The notes beneath the pieces were generated by a model. The model was not told the DNA's origin. It did no database searches and was given only the letters and a program-made list of their open reading frames with translations. Below are positions 15,575-24,540 of a DNA stretch of 64,000 nt, piece by piece (position 1 is the first letter of the stretch; each line of letters opens with the position of its first letter). The stretch lies in the NCBI GenBank assembly GCA_022826685.1, contig JAJDUL010000028.1, positions 54,321 through 118,320 on the forward strand, read 5' to 3'. This DNA is from Gemmatimonadota bacterium (GTDB lineage Bacteria; Gemmatimonadota; Gemmatimonadetes; Palauibacterales; Palauibacteraceae). Both the position numbers and the translations under genes were made by a program.

Positions 15575-17550
15575 GCCGAGGCTCGCTCCGTTTTGCGTTC
15601 GCGATTCACCTTCACCAGCCGGTGGGGAACTTCGACCATGTGTTCGAGGACCACCTGACGGGGGTGTACCGGCCCCTCCTCGATGCGCTCCACGCACACG
15701 GCACATACCCGATCACGCTCCACGTCTCGGGTCCCCTCCTCGACTGGCTCGAGCGCCACGCGCCCGACTTCCTCGACGATCTCGGGGCACGGGCCGGGCG
15801 CGGCCAGATCGAGTTCCTCGCCTCCGGACGCTACGAGCCCATCCTCGCGGCGCTCCCGGCGGCGGACCGAGTGGAGCAGATCGAATGGATGCGGACGGAT
15901 CTCCGCAGCCGGTTCGGCGTCGAGGCTACCGGCCTCTGGCTCACGGAACGCGTCTGGGAACCCGATCTCGCTGCCGATCTGGCACGCGCGGGCATCGAAC
16001 ACACGCTCCTCGATGACCGTCACTTCCTCGCCTGCGGACTCGAGCGCGAGGAGCTGGACGGCGTCTTCACGACGGAGAGCGGCGGGAAGCGGATCCGCCT
16101 CCTTCCGATCGACGAACGGCTTCGGTACCTGATCCCTTTCCGGCCCGCGAACGAGATCGTGGAGTTCTTCGGCGACGAGCGTCGGGCAGGTCGCGGTCAA
16201 CTCGTGCTCGGCGACGACGGCGAGAAATTCGGCGGCTGGCCGGACACCCGCGAGTGGGTGCACGGCGGCTGGCTGGACGCGTTCCTCGATGCGCTGAACG
16301 CGGGGCGCGAGCGGGGTGAGCTGGAGTTGGTCACGACCCGCGAGGCAGCCTCCGGACCGAGCCGCGGGCTCGTCTATCCCGCGACGGGCGCATACCGCGA
16401 GATGGAGGAATGGACCCTCCCCCGACCCGCCGCGCGGCGCCTGGCGCGGCTTGTCGTCACGGCACCCGACCGAGAAGGCGACGATCCGCTGATGCGCGGC
16501 GGACACTGGAAGGGTTTCCTGCGTCGATACCCCGAGTCGAACCGCATGCACAAGACGGCGCTCCGGCTCTCCGCGACATGCCGGGACCGCGGCGACCCCG
16601 CCGCGGCCCGCCGTGCCATCGCGCGGGCACAGTGCAACGATGCGTATTGGCATGGGGTCTTCGGCGGGGTCTACCTTCCACACCTGCGCCGTGCGATCTG
16701 GCGCGAACTCGCCGCGGCCGAGGAGCGGCTGCGCGAGGGAGAAGGCATCGCGTTCGAGATTCTCGACTTCGACCTGGACGGCCATGACGAGATCTGGATC
16801 CATTCGGCCCGGAGTTCCGTCGTGATCAGCCCCGCACGCGGGGGCGCGGCCGAGATTCTCACGGTCTTCCGGGACGGCGTGAACTACGTCGACGTCCTCT
16901 CCCGCCGCCTCGAGGCTTACCACCGGGACCCCTCGGAGTCCGGCGCGACGCATGTGAGAGACGGAGGGGCGACCCCCGGGGCGCGAACCCGGAGCGACGG
17001 CGTCGCCTCGGTCCACGACCGGGAATCCGAAGCCCCGGCCGCCCCCGCTCCGGACGGCGCCCCTCTGGCCTTGCTGCAGGAGATCGCCCTCGAACCGCCC
17101 GGCAGCCCGGGAATACCGGAACGGTCCATCGTCGTGGATTGGCGGACGCACCCGTTCCGGCTCGCCCGCGTGCCGAATCTGGAGCCCGGCTCCGCGTCCG
17201 GCCGGATCCGTCTCCACCTCGAGTCCGAACCGGGTCTCCCCCGCCTCGAGAAGACGCTCGACGTTCACGTCGATGGGAGGATCGAGGCGACGCTGGACTG
17301 GAGCGCGGCCGATATCCCCGCGGACAGCCGGATCGTCACCCGGCTGCCGCTCGCACACCCCATGAGGATCGAGGCCAGGGCGTCGAGGGAGTCGCGCACG
17401 CGGATCGTCACGCTGGCCAGATCCGAACAGGGCTTCGAGGAGATCGACCAGGGGGAACTCGTCGAACTCGCGTGGCCGGCGGAGGTCCGGAGGGCGCATG
17501 TCAGCCTGGCGCCGGACGTCGGCCCCGGTGGGGCCGGAGGTCCGGAATGA
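15571..17550 (+). CDS. GH57 4-alpha-glucanotransferase / alpha-amylase
   Basis: A 659-residue GH57 enzyme, the same size class as the Thermococcus 4-alpha-glucanotransferase. Motifs are HLHQPVGNF at residues 13-21, GLWLTERVWEP with candidate nucleophile Glu126, LGDDGEKFGGW with acid/base Asp215/216, and VYPATGAYREMEEW near residue 275. The rest is the beta-sandwich domain typical of these enzymes, including a Pro/Ala-rich linker near residues 455-495. It would transfer maltooligosaccharyl units during glycogen remodelling. The start is GTG, overlapping the upstream stop by 4 nt; the end overlaps the lipoprotein hydrolase gene by 4 nt (ATGA). Confidence 0.9.
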   Translation: MSRGSLRFAFAIHLHQPVGNFDHVFEDHLTGVYRPLLDALHAHGTYPITLHVSGPLLDWLERHAPDFLDDLGARAGRGQIEFLASGRYEPILAALPAADRVEQIEWMRTDLRSRFGVEATGLWLTERVWEPDLAADLARAGIEHTLLDDRHFLACGLEREELDGVFTTESGGKRIRLLPIDERLRYLIPFRPANEIVEFFGDERRAGRGQLVLGDDGEKFGGWPDTREWVHGGWLDAFLDALNAGRERGELELVTTREAASGPSRGLVYPATGAYREMEEWTLPRPAARRLARLVVTAPDREGDDPLMRGGHWKGFLRRYPESNRMHKTALRLSATCRDRGDPAAARRAIARAQCNDAYWHGVFGGVYLPHLRRAIWRELAAAEERLREGEGIAFEILDFDLDGHDEIWIHSARSSVVISPARGGAAEILTVFRDGVNYVDVLSRRLEAYHRDPSESGATHVRDGGATPGARTRSDGVASVHDRESEAPAAPAPDGAPLALLQEIALEPPGSPGIPERSIVVDWRTHPFRLARVPNLEPGSASGRIRLHLESEPGLPRLEKTLDVHVDGRIEATLDWSAADIPADSRIVTRLPLAHPMRIEARASRESRTRIVTLARSEQGFEEIDQGELVELAWPAEVRRAHVSLAPDVGPGGAGGPE

Positions 17551-18932
17551 ACCGGCGGCGACGGAGCGATCCGCGGCGGTTCGTCCTCCTGGCCGTCCTG
17601 GCCGCCGCCTGCGGAGAAGCCGAGACCGTGGCGCCGGCCGAGACGGGACCGGCATCCATCGTCGTCCTTGCGGGCGCGGATCAGCGCGGAGTTCCCGCGC
17701 GCCCCCCGGCCGAGGCCATCACCGTTCGGGTTCTCGACGCCGAGGGACGTCCGGTCGGCGGCAGCACCGTCACCTTCCAGCCGGAGCCCGGTCACGGAAG
17801 CGCGGATCCGGCTTCGACCGTCGCGGACGCCGGCGGCGAGGCGGCGACGACGTGGACGCTCGGGGCCACTCCGGGGCCCCAGCGCCTCGCGGTTGCGGCC
17901 GGTCGGGCCGGCGCCACGGTTCGCGCCGAGGCGATCGATCTCGATGCCGAACTCGATGCGCTGTTCGCTCCCCCGTCGGCGGCGGAGATCGAAGCCGTGC
18001 GAGTCGACTGGGCGCAACGTGACATATCAGCGGCCGAGGTCTCGGTCGAACTGCCCGTGGTGTTGGGGTTCGGCGTGTCGACCGCTACGCTGCTAATCGA
18101 CTCCCCGGTCGGGGCGGGCGCCCGCCACTTCGGCGCCATCATCGTGCCGGACGGCGCGGCGCCCGAAACGCTGCCGCTCCTGATGTACTCTCACGGCGGC
18201 GATGGCGGGGTATCGGTCGACGACATCGAGATCGTGGCGCTGGCCCTCGGGGAGCGGAGCCGTCGCTTCGTATACGTGATCCCGTCGTTCCGCAGCGAAC
18301 CGCTGCGATACGAGGGCCGGAGCTGGGTGTCGGAGGGTCCCTCGGGTCACTGGGACTACGACGTCGACGATGCGCTGGCGCTCGCGAATGTCGCGTTCGA
18401 GACGACGCCGGAAGCCAGGCCCGACGCCATCCACATTATCGGCGGCAGTCGGGGGGCCGGCGTCGCCCTGCTCGCGGGAGCGCGCGACGAGCGGGTGGAG
18501 CGGATCGTGGCGTTCTTCGGGCCGACGGACTTCTTCGATGACTGGATCAGGGTCATCGCCTGGAAGACCGCGCTCGACGGCCCCTGGGATCTGCCCGGGC
18601 TCATCCACCTCGACTCCACCGTCGTGCAGCCGCTGGTCCGGGGCACGCTCTCCTCCTCCGAGGCGCGTCTCGAGCTCGTGCGCCGATCCGCCGTCCTCTT
18701 CGCCGCCGACCTTCCCGCCGTCCAGGTGCATCACGGCACCGCGGACTTCGTCGTGCCCGTGAGCCAGGCGGAGTCGCTGATGCGAACGATGGCGGCTCTC
18801 GGCCGCACGCCTCCCGACTTCGAGGCGTTCATCTACGAGGGAGGCGGGCACGATTTCCTCGCCCTGCCCGGAGCCATTCCCCGGGCGGTCGAGTTCATGT
18901 CGGAGGCACTGCAGCCGAAAGGAAACCCGTAA
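17547..18932 (+). CDS. Secreted lipoprotein: Ig-like domain plus alpha/beta-hydrolase
   Basis: A 461-residue predicted lipoprotein. The N-terminus has a basic head, a hydrophobic core and a lipobox ending LAAAC near residue 19. Residues about 40-130 look like a bacterial Ig-like (Big-1) domain (VRVLDAEGRPVGGSTVTFQP). The C-terminal half is an alpha/beta-hydrolase of the prolyl-oligopeptidase or dienelactone type: IIGGSRGAGVALLAG holds the candidate serine, HHGTADFVVPVSQ the acid and EGGGHDFL the histidine. It is translationally coupled to the GH57 glucanotransferase (ATGA) although its product leaves the cytoplasm. The substrate is unknown. Confidence 0.75.
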   Translation: MNRRRRSDPRRFVLLAVLAAACGEAETVAPAETGPASIVVLAGADQRGVPARPPAEAITVRVLDAEGRPVGGSTVTFQPEPGHGSADPASTVADAGGEAATTWTLGATPGPQRLAVAAGRAGATVRAEAIDLDAELDALFAPPSAAEIEAVRVDWAQRDISAAEVSVELPVVLGFGVSTATLLIDSPVGAGARHFGAIIVPDGAAPETLPLLMYSHGGDGGVSVDDIEIVALALGERSRRFVYVIPSFRSEPLRYEGRSWVSEGPSGHWDYDVDDALALANVAFETTPEARPDAIHIIGGSRGAGVALLAGARDERVERIVAFFGPTDFFDDWIRVIAWKTALDGPWDLPGLIHLDSTVVQPLVRGTLSSSEARLELVRRSAVLFAADLPAVQVHHGTADFVVPVSQAESLMRTMAALGRTPPDFEAFIYEGGGHDFLALPGAIPRAVEFMSEALQPKGNP

Positions 18933-18934
18933 GG

Positions 18935-19432
18935 ATGAGAACCCGGATCGCCCACACCATCGAGATCTTCGAAGCCGCGCGTAAACCTCTGTTCACCGTG
19001 CTCGACGGGATCTCGCGCGAGGATCTCGACTGGCAGCCTGCGGAAGGGATGCGCGGGATCGGGAAGATCTGCCGCCACATGTACCGCGTGGACGTCTGGT
19101 TCCTGAAACAACTCGGCATCACGCCCGTGATCGCAGAAGATGGTCCGGGTCCGGCCAAGGAGATCGCGGCGCGCATGAAAACGATTCAGGGTCAGATCGT
19201 ATCCGAAGTGGACGCGTGCGGGAGCGACGCGGATCTCGTCGCCGAGCGTACCTCTCCGGATGGAAAGATGACCCTCAGGCTGGGGGCAACCGTCATCCAT
19301 ATCGCGCAGCATTATCTGTACCACCTCGCACAGATCACGTACCTGCGCCGCATCCGCGACCCGGAGTGGTCCGCGCCGCTGGACGAGTGGGAGACCGCCA
19401 CCCACATCATCGAGGACCGGATTCTGGAATAG
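18935..19432 (+). CDS. DinB-like four-helix-bundle protein
   Basis: A 165-residue protein resembling the DinB/YfiT superfamily of metal-binding four-helix bundles. Histidines in ICRHMYRVDVW near residue 48 and in HIAQHYLYHLAQI near residue 115 are placed as in the usual three-His metal site. DinB-like proteins include thiol S-transferases for bacillithiol and mycothiol; a YpdA-like protein at 40.6 kb makes a thiol role possible, but this is inference. The ATG lies two bases after the upstream stop, with AAAGGAAA about 13 nt before. Confidence 0.65.
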   Translation: MRTRIAHTIEIFEAARKPLFTVLDGISREDLDWQPAEGMRGIGKICRHMYRVDVWFLKQLGITPVIAEDGPGPAKEIAARMKTIQGQIVSEVDACGSDADLVAERTSPDGKMTLRLGATVIHIAQHYLYHLAQITYLRRIRDPEWSAPLDEWETATHIIEDRILE

Positions 19433-19471
19433 CCGGGACCCGATCCACCCACCCCGAACGGGGAGGCCGGG

Positions 19472-20377
19472 ATGTCCGTCATACCACAGAGACCCCTGGG
19501 GTTCGGCGAGATACTGGATGGCGCCATCCAGTTCTACCGACGCAACTTCGGACTCTACTTCCTCATCGCCCTCGTGGGCGCCCTCCCGGGGTACGCCATG
19601 CTGCTCGCTCTCGGGACGCCGGGCACGGGCCTCGACCCCTCGGGCGCGCCGGCGGTCGGCGAACTCGGATTCGACATGGCGATCGTGTTCCCGGCGGCGG
19701 CCCTCTCGTGGGTGGGGACGCTCGCGGTCGCCGTCGCCATGGCCGCCCGTCTGGAGGGGCGTTCGGCTTCGCTCGAGAGCGCGTACCGCGGAGCGCTCCG
19801 CCCCTTCCCGAGCGCGGCCGGCGGGCACCTGCTCGCCCTGCTGATCGCGGTCATCGCGGGTCTGGTCATCATGATCCCGGTCATGGTCGCGGGTGCCGCC
19901 GCGATCTCGACCCTGGACAGTTTCATCGCGGGGATGACCGTCTTCGGGCTCACGGGCCTCGCGGCCGCGCTCGTCGTACTGGCAATCTGGTTCCGCACCT
20001 CGTTCGCGGTCTTTCCGGCCGTGCTCCTGGAGGGGCGTAACGCCGCGGAGGCGGTGCGCCGCTCGCTCAAGCTCGGGAAGGGGGCCGGGCTACGGATCCT
20101 CGGGGTCATGCTCGTCGCCTCCATCATCCGCGATGGTCCCTCCTTCGGCATCTTCGCGCTCTTCGGAGGGTTCGAGATGTTCACGTCGCCCACGACGGCG
20201 GGCACGCTTAGTCCCGGTCTTCAGGCCGTACAGAACACCCTGAACCTGCTGATCGGATCGTTCACCAAACCTTTCCTCGTGGCGACCGTGTTTCTCCTCT
20301 ATCACGATCGGCGGGTGCATCTGGAAGCCGCTGACCTGGAGACGGCCGCGGCGGCGATGGCAACGGACGAAGGGTGA
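19472..20377 (+). CDS. Polytopic membrane protein, GDPD-membrane-domain-like
   Basis: A 301-residue integral membrane protein with about six hydrophobic segments (around residues 27-50, 65-90, 120-150, 155-180, 205-225, 255-275). The N-terminal RPLGFGEILDGAIQFYRRNF block is typical of proteins annotated as glycerophosphoryl-diester-phosphodiesterase membrane domain or DUF7544-like, often found next to DUF4129 genes. No catalytic motif is seen. GGGAGG at 19461-19466 is a strong ribosome binding site. It overlaps the DUF4129 gene by 4 nt, so it belongs to the MoxR/DUF58 cluster. Confidence 0.7.
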   Translation: MSVIPQRPLGFGEILDGAIQFYRRNFGLYFLIALVGALPGYAMLLALGTPGTGLDPSGAPAVGELGFDMAIVFPAAALSWVGTLAVAVAMAARLEGRSASLESAYRGALRPFPSAAGGHLLALLIAVIAGLVIMIPVMVAGAAAISTLDSFIAGMTVFGLTGLAAALVVLAIWFRTSFAVFPAVLLEGRNAAEAVRRSLKLGKGAGLRILGVMLVASIIRDGPSFGIFALFGGFEMFTSPTTAGTLSPGLQAVQNTLNLLIGSFTKPFLVATVFLLYHDRRVHLEAADLETAAAAMATDEG

Positions 20378-21066
20378 CTCGACTCGCCGATCGTGCGGTC
20401 CTTCCAGCCGGGCAGGAGCCGTCGCCCGCCGGCGAACCTCTCCCTTCGCCGGACGAGATGTCCGCTGCGTGGCGGGAGATCCTCGCCGATCCCGAGTTCG
20501 TCTCCCCTCCCCTTCCGGCGCGACGGCGGATCTTCGAATGGATCGCAAACACGCTCTCCGACGCGTGGGATTGGCTGCGGCGATTCCTGTTCGAAGAGGG
20601 CGGCGGGCTCATGGAGGTGATGGCCGTCCTCGTGGTCCTGGCCGCGCTCGTCGCGGTGGGGGCGGTGGCCCTGCGTCACGGGCCGCGGTGGGTGCACAGG
20701 GTGCGGGGGACGGGGGACGAGGGACCGGAGGACGACGGCGCGCCCGTCTCGGCGCGTGAATGGTTGGGCCTTGCCCGGACGCGCGCGGGCGAGGGGGAGT
20801 TCCGACCTGCGGCGAGCGCGCTGTATCAGGGTTTCCTCCTCACCCTCGACAGGAAGGGCACGGTGGCGTTCCACCCGTCGAAGACGCCCGGCGACTACGC
20901 CCTCGAGATGGAAACCGGCGCCGGCCGCAACTTCATCCGTCATTTCCAGGGATTTTCCTTCGGTCAGGAGACGCCCACCCCCGCCGGCTATGCGGCCCTG
21001 GAGGATCTCGCGCGGGACGCGGGGTGTCCGACACCCGCATCCAGCGAGGAGGCCGAGTCATCGTGA
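20374..21066 (+). CDS. DUF4129 domain membrane protein
   Basis: A 230-residue protein with one clear transmembrane helix near residues 85-108 and a cytoplasmic C-terminal region typical of DUF4129: a helical pair (RPAASALYQGFLLTLDRKG) followed by TPGDYALEM and a final FSFGQ segment. The N-terminal 70 residues are proline-rich then amphipathic. GTG start in a GTGA overlap with the preceding gene; its stop overlaps the next start the same way. DUF4129 proteins accompany MoxR-DUF58 systems; the molecular role is unknown. Confidence 0.75.
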   Translation: MTRLADRAVLPAGQEPSPAGEPLPSPDEMSAAWREILADPEFVSPPLPARRRIFEWIANTLSDAWDWLRRFLFEEGGGLMEVMAVLVVLAALVAVGAVALRHGPRWVHRVRGTGDEGPEDDGAPVSAREWLGLARTRAGEGEFRPAASALYQGFLLTLDRKGTVAFHPSKTPGDYALEMETGAGRNFIRHFQGFSFGQETPTPAGYAALEDLARDAGCPTPASSEEAESS

Positions 21067-22277
21067 GCGGAGTCCGCAGGTTCAGGACGTTCGCGTGGAT
21101 CGGGGCGATCGCGCTGGGGGCGGGACTCGCCGCGTACCTCGCCCGCCCCGCGGGACGCACGGCGCTCGACGTGAAGCGGAGTTCCTTCCGGACGACGCCG
21201 GACGGAGTGGCCGCGTTCGATCGGGGGCTCGAACGATTCGGCCGCCCGACCGCGCCCCGCTTCACACCGCTGGCCGACGCCGATCCGGTTCCGGGGGCGC
21301 TCGTGCTGCTCTCGCCCGCCGTCGTCCCGAGCCCGGTGGAGGTACACGCTCTCCTGGAGCGGGTGCGCCGCGGCGGCACCCTCGTCTACGCGCCGCGACT
21401 GTCTCCGGCGATCGCAAGCACGTTACGGATCACGCCGCTGATGGACTCCCTGGGCATCGCGTTCCGCGTGCCCCGGCCCGGCGACCTGGAAGATCCGGAG
21501 TGGGCGGCCCACTCGCTGACTGACGGCCTGCCGGAGCCGGCGGCTCCGCGCCGCGCGCTCCGCCGCATGACGTCCCGTGAACTCGGCGAGCGATCCGTTC
21601 CTCCCGTGCAATCGCTGCTCACGGTGGGGAGAGATCCGGACCGGAGATGGACGGGCGCCGGGCTCATGCCCTTCGGGGAGGGGCAAATCATCGTCCTCAG
21701 CGATGCCGAGCCGCTCTCGAACGGCCGCATCGCCGACGATCCCCTGGCATTCGTCGTCATGCGGGCCGTACTCACGCACACGACGCCGGCCGACACGATC
21801 TTCTTCGCCGAGTTCCACCAGGGCATCCGTGGCTACGAGAGCACGGCGCGGCGCTGGGCGGGCTTCGTCTTCGGCACGGCGCGGGGGCAGACTCTCCTCC
21901 AACTCCTCCTCGCCGCGTTTCTCGCGCTCGCGTGCGCAGGGCTGCGCTTCGGCACTCCGACGACGGCCGCGGCGCCGCGGGACCTCGAGCGAAGGTCTCC
22001 GCTCGAACACGTCTCGGCCCTCGGCGACCTGTACGAGAAGGCGCGAGCCCGGCGGACCGCCGCCCTCCTCCTCCTGGCGCGACTGGCCCGGAGCGTTCGG
22101 CGCCCTCCACCGAGGGACGTTGCCGAGGCCCGGGCTCTGATCCGCGAGCTGCAGGCCCGGCGGGGAGAGCAGCCCGCTCTGGCCCGGATCCAACGCGGCT
22201 TGCGCGCCGAACCGGTGGACCTGACGATGGTCGCCGCCGGAATCGACGACCACCTCGGACGAAGGGCGAAGTCATGA
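21063..22277 (+). CDS. DUF4350-type membrane protein of the MoxR cluster
   Basis: A 404-residue protein with an N-terminal membrane helix (residues 8-25), a globular domain with a ThuA/glutamine-amidotransferase-like fold pattern ([29 protein letters not shown]), and a second membrane helix near residue 280 followed by a helical tail. This is the usual shape of DUF4350 proteins, thought to be transport or assembly partners of MoxR/DUF58. GTG start 21063 overlaps the DUF4129 stop; the end overlaps moxR (ATGA). No catalytic residues recognised. Confidence 0.75.
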   Translation: MSGVRRFRTFAWIGAIALGAGLAAYLARPAGRTALDVKRSSFRTTPDGVAAFDRGLERFGRPTAPRFTPLADADPVPGALVLLSPAVVPSPVEVHALLERVRRGGTLVYAPRLSPAIASTLRITPLMDSLGIAFRVPRPGDLEDPEWAAHSLTDGLPEPAAPRRALRRMTSRELGERSVPPVQSLLTVGRDPDRRWTGAGLMPFGEGQIIVLSDAEPLSNGRIADDPLAFVVMRAVLTHTTPADTIFFAEFHQGIRGYESTARRWAGFVFGTARGQTLLQLLLAAFLALACAGLRFGTPTTAAAPRDLERRSPLEHVSALGDLYEKARARRTAALLLLARLARSVRRPPPRDVAEARALIRELQARRGEQPALARIQRGLRAEPVDLTMVAAGIDDHLGRRAKS

Positions 22278-23221
22278 CGACGCACGACGCGGCGCTGCGT
22301 CTGCTGGGCGACATCGAGAAGGTGATCCTGGGCCAGGAGACCGTCCTCCGACAGCTGATGATCACCCTCCTCGCCCGTGGCCATGCTCTGCTCGAGGGCG
22401 TGCCGGGGACTGCCAAGACGCTCTCCGTCCGTGCCCTCGGCCGCGGGCTTGGGCTCGACTTCGGCCGCGTCCAGTTCACCCCCGATCTCATGCCCACGGA
22501 TCTCGTCGGCGTGAGCGTGCTGGACGAGACGCAGCGGAATTTCCGCTACCGGCCGGGTCCCGTGTTCACCGACCTCCTCCTGGCCGATGAGATCAACCGC
22601 GCGCCGCCCAAGACCCAGGCGGCGCTGCTGGAGGCGATGGAGGAGCGCCAGGTCACCGTTGACGGCGCCACGCGGGCCCTGCCTGCGCCATTCACGGTCT
22701 TCGCGACCCAGAATCCGGTCGAATACGAGGGGACCTATCCGCTCCCCGAGGCACAGGTCGACCGCTTCCTGATGAAGATCGTGATCGACTATCCGCCGGA
22801 GGAGGCGGAGCGGGCGATTCTCGACCGCCACGAGGGGGGGTTCCGGGCGGATGACGAGACGACGTATCCGATGGGCGAGCCGCTGACGCGCGCGGCGCTC
22901 CTTGCGGCGCGGGACGCGGTGGACGGCGTTCACATGGACGAGAGGGTCCGGCGCTATGTAACCGGGATCGTGCGGGCGACCCGGGACGACCAGGCCTTCG
23001 CGCTGGGGGCGAGCCCCCGCGCGGGCGTGGCCCTCTTCCAGGCCGCGAGAGCAGAGGCGTTTCTGCACGGCCGGGACTTTGTGACGCCGGACGACGTGAA
23101 GTCGCTCTCGTTCCCCGTGCTGCGGCATCGCGTCGTGTTGACCGCCGAGGCGGAGGTCGAAGGACGTTCTTCGGACGACGAACTGCGGGCGCTCCTCGAG
23201 ACGCTGGAGGCGCCCCGATAA
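22274..23221 (+). CDS. MoxR-family AAA+ ATPase
   Basis: A 315-residue MoxR AAA+ ATPase. Walker A is EGVPGTAKT near residue 42, Walker [25 protein letters not shown] near residue 100, sensor 1 [19 protein letters not shown] near residue 145, and an arginine-finger region follows. The C-terminal lid holds [10 protein letters not shown]. MoxR proteins act as chaperone-like ATPases with von Willebrand/DUF58 partners, here encoded next door. Translationally coupled to DUF4350 by ATGA. A target complex cannot be named from sequence. Confidence 0.92.
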   Translation: MTTHDAALRLLGDIEKVILGQETVLRQLMITLLARGHALLEGVPGTAKTLSVRALGRGLGLDFGRVQFTPDLMPTDLVGVSVLDETQRNFRYRPGPVFTDLLLADEINRAPPKTQAALLEAMEERQVTVDGATRALPAPFTVFATQNPVEYEGTYPLPEAQVDRFLMKIVIDYPPEEAERAILDRHEGGFRADDETTYPMGEPLTRAALLAARDAVDGVHMDERVRRYVTGIVRATRDDQAFALGASPRAGVALFQAARAEAFLHGRDFVTPDDVKSLSFPVLRHRVVLTAEAEVEGRSSDDELRALLETLEAPR

Positions 23222-23232
23222 TCCGCGTCGCG

Positions 23233-24540
23233 GTGGTCCCCGACGGGCGGACCCTGTGGCTGCTGGGGCTGACCTCGTTCGTCTTCCTGTTTTCGGCGAC
23301 CGCCGCCCTGGCGACAGACGCCGTCATCCTCCTCCTGGCCTGGATCGACGGTCGGCGGACGCGGCCTCCGTCGGTCTCCCGCACGGTGCCGCGCATCGCC
23401 GCGCTCGGCGAGATCACGGAGGTCGGCCTCGACGTGGTCAACCCGACGAACCGGCGGCTCTCCGTCCTCCTCACCGACGACCTCGATCCCTCCCTCCGCC
23501 GGGTCCCCGGGCGCGACGGGAACGAAGCGTGGGAGAGGGGCGTGCGGCTGGAGATCCCCCCCGCTTCCGTCGTGCACACCCGCTACAGGATGCGGCCGCG
23601 CACGCGCGGATTCCTCGCCATGGGCGCGACTCACCTGCGCACCCGCTCGCCGTGGGGGTTCGCGTGGCGGCGTTCCACCGTGGACGCGGCGCACACGCTG
23701 CAGGTGCAACCCGGGATCCGGAGCCTGTTGCGGGACCGCAGCGGCCACGCGCTCCGGCGCGGCCTCCGCACGGCCGGCTCTCGCCGCAGCCGGCAGTGGG
23801 GCGACGGCCGCGAGTTTGAAAGTCTGCGCGACTACGCCGAGGGGGATGACCCCCGCATCGTCGACTGGAAGGCGTCGGCGAGACGCCAGCGCTTCGTCGT
23901 CCGCAACTACGAAGCGGAACGCAGCCAGAACGTCGTCCTCGCGATCGACGCGGGCCGCCACATGCGCGAGCGGCTGGGCGATCGGGAACGGGTGGATTTT
24001 GCCCTGGCGGCGGGCATGATGCTCGCCAACCGCGCGCAGAGCTTCGGGGACCACGTCGGAACCGTGGTGTTCGACGACGAGATCCGGCATCTGTCGCCGC
24101 CCCGTCGATCCGATCCGGCGGCGCTCGCCCGGATCTTCGCCGGCGTGGAAACCCGTCCGGTCGAGCCCAACTACCCGCTTGCGCTCGCGACGCTGAGCCG
24201 GACGTTCCGCAAGCGGTCGCTCGTCATCCTCTTCTGCGACGTGATCGATGAGGCCGTCTCGAAGGCGCTCGTGACCTCGCTGGCCCGGATCGGGCGGGCA
24301 CACCTCCCGCTGGCCGTCGCCATCCGCAACCCGGCCCTCGAGGTGGCCGCGACGCAGCCCGCCGCGGATGAGGCCGCGGTCTTTCATCGCGCCGCCGCGG
24401 AGGAGCTCGTGCAGTCGCGCGCCGCGACGCTTCAGGTCATGCGCCAGTCGGGAATCCTCGTCGTGGACACCCCGCCCGGCGACGCGCTCGTGCGCACGCT
24501 GGACAAGTACGTCGAGATCAAGGAGCGGGGACTGCTCTGA
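23233..24540 (+). CDS. DUF58 (vWA-like) membrane protein
   Basis: A 435-residue protein with two closely spaced hydrophobic segments at residues 8-38, a beta-rich region, then the DUF58 signature GDDPRIVDWKASARR near residue 215 and a vWA-like domain (VVLAIDAGRHM). The MIDAS-like DxGxH variant differs from the canonical DxSxS. It starts at GTG 23233, 11 nt after moxR; no strong ribosome binding site is seen. The final 23 nt overlap the convergent RDD-SpoIIM gene. Partner of MoxR by family precedent. Confidence 0.85.
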   Translation: MVPDGRTLWLLGLTSFVFLFSATAALATDAVILLLAWIDGRRTRPPSVSRTVPRIAALGEITEVGLDVVNPTNRRLSVLLTDDLDPSLRRVPGRDGNEAWERGVRLEIPPASVVHTRYRMRPRTRGFLAMGATHLRTRSPWGFAWRRSTVDAAHTLQVQPGIRSLLRDRSGHALRRGLRTAGSRRSRQWGDGREFESLRDYAEGDDPRIVDWKASARRQRFVVRNYEAERSQNVVLAIDAGRHMRERLGDRERVDFALAAGMMLANRAQSFGDHVGTVVFDDEIRHLSPPRRSDPAALARIFAGVETRPVEPNYPLALATLSRTFRKRSLVILFCDVIDEAVSKALVTSLARIGRAHLPLAVAIRNPALEVAATQPAADEAAVFHRAAAEELVQSRAATLQVMRQSGILVVDTPPGDALVRTLDKYVEIKERGLL

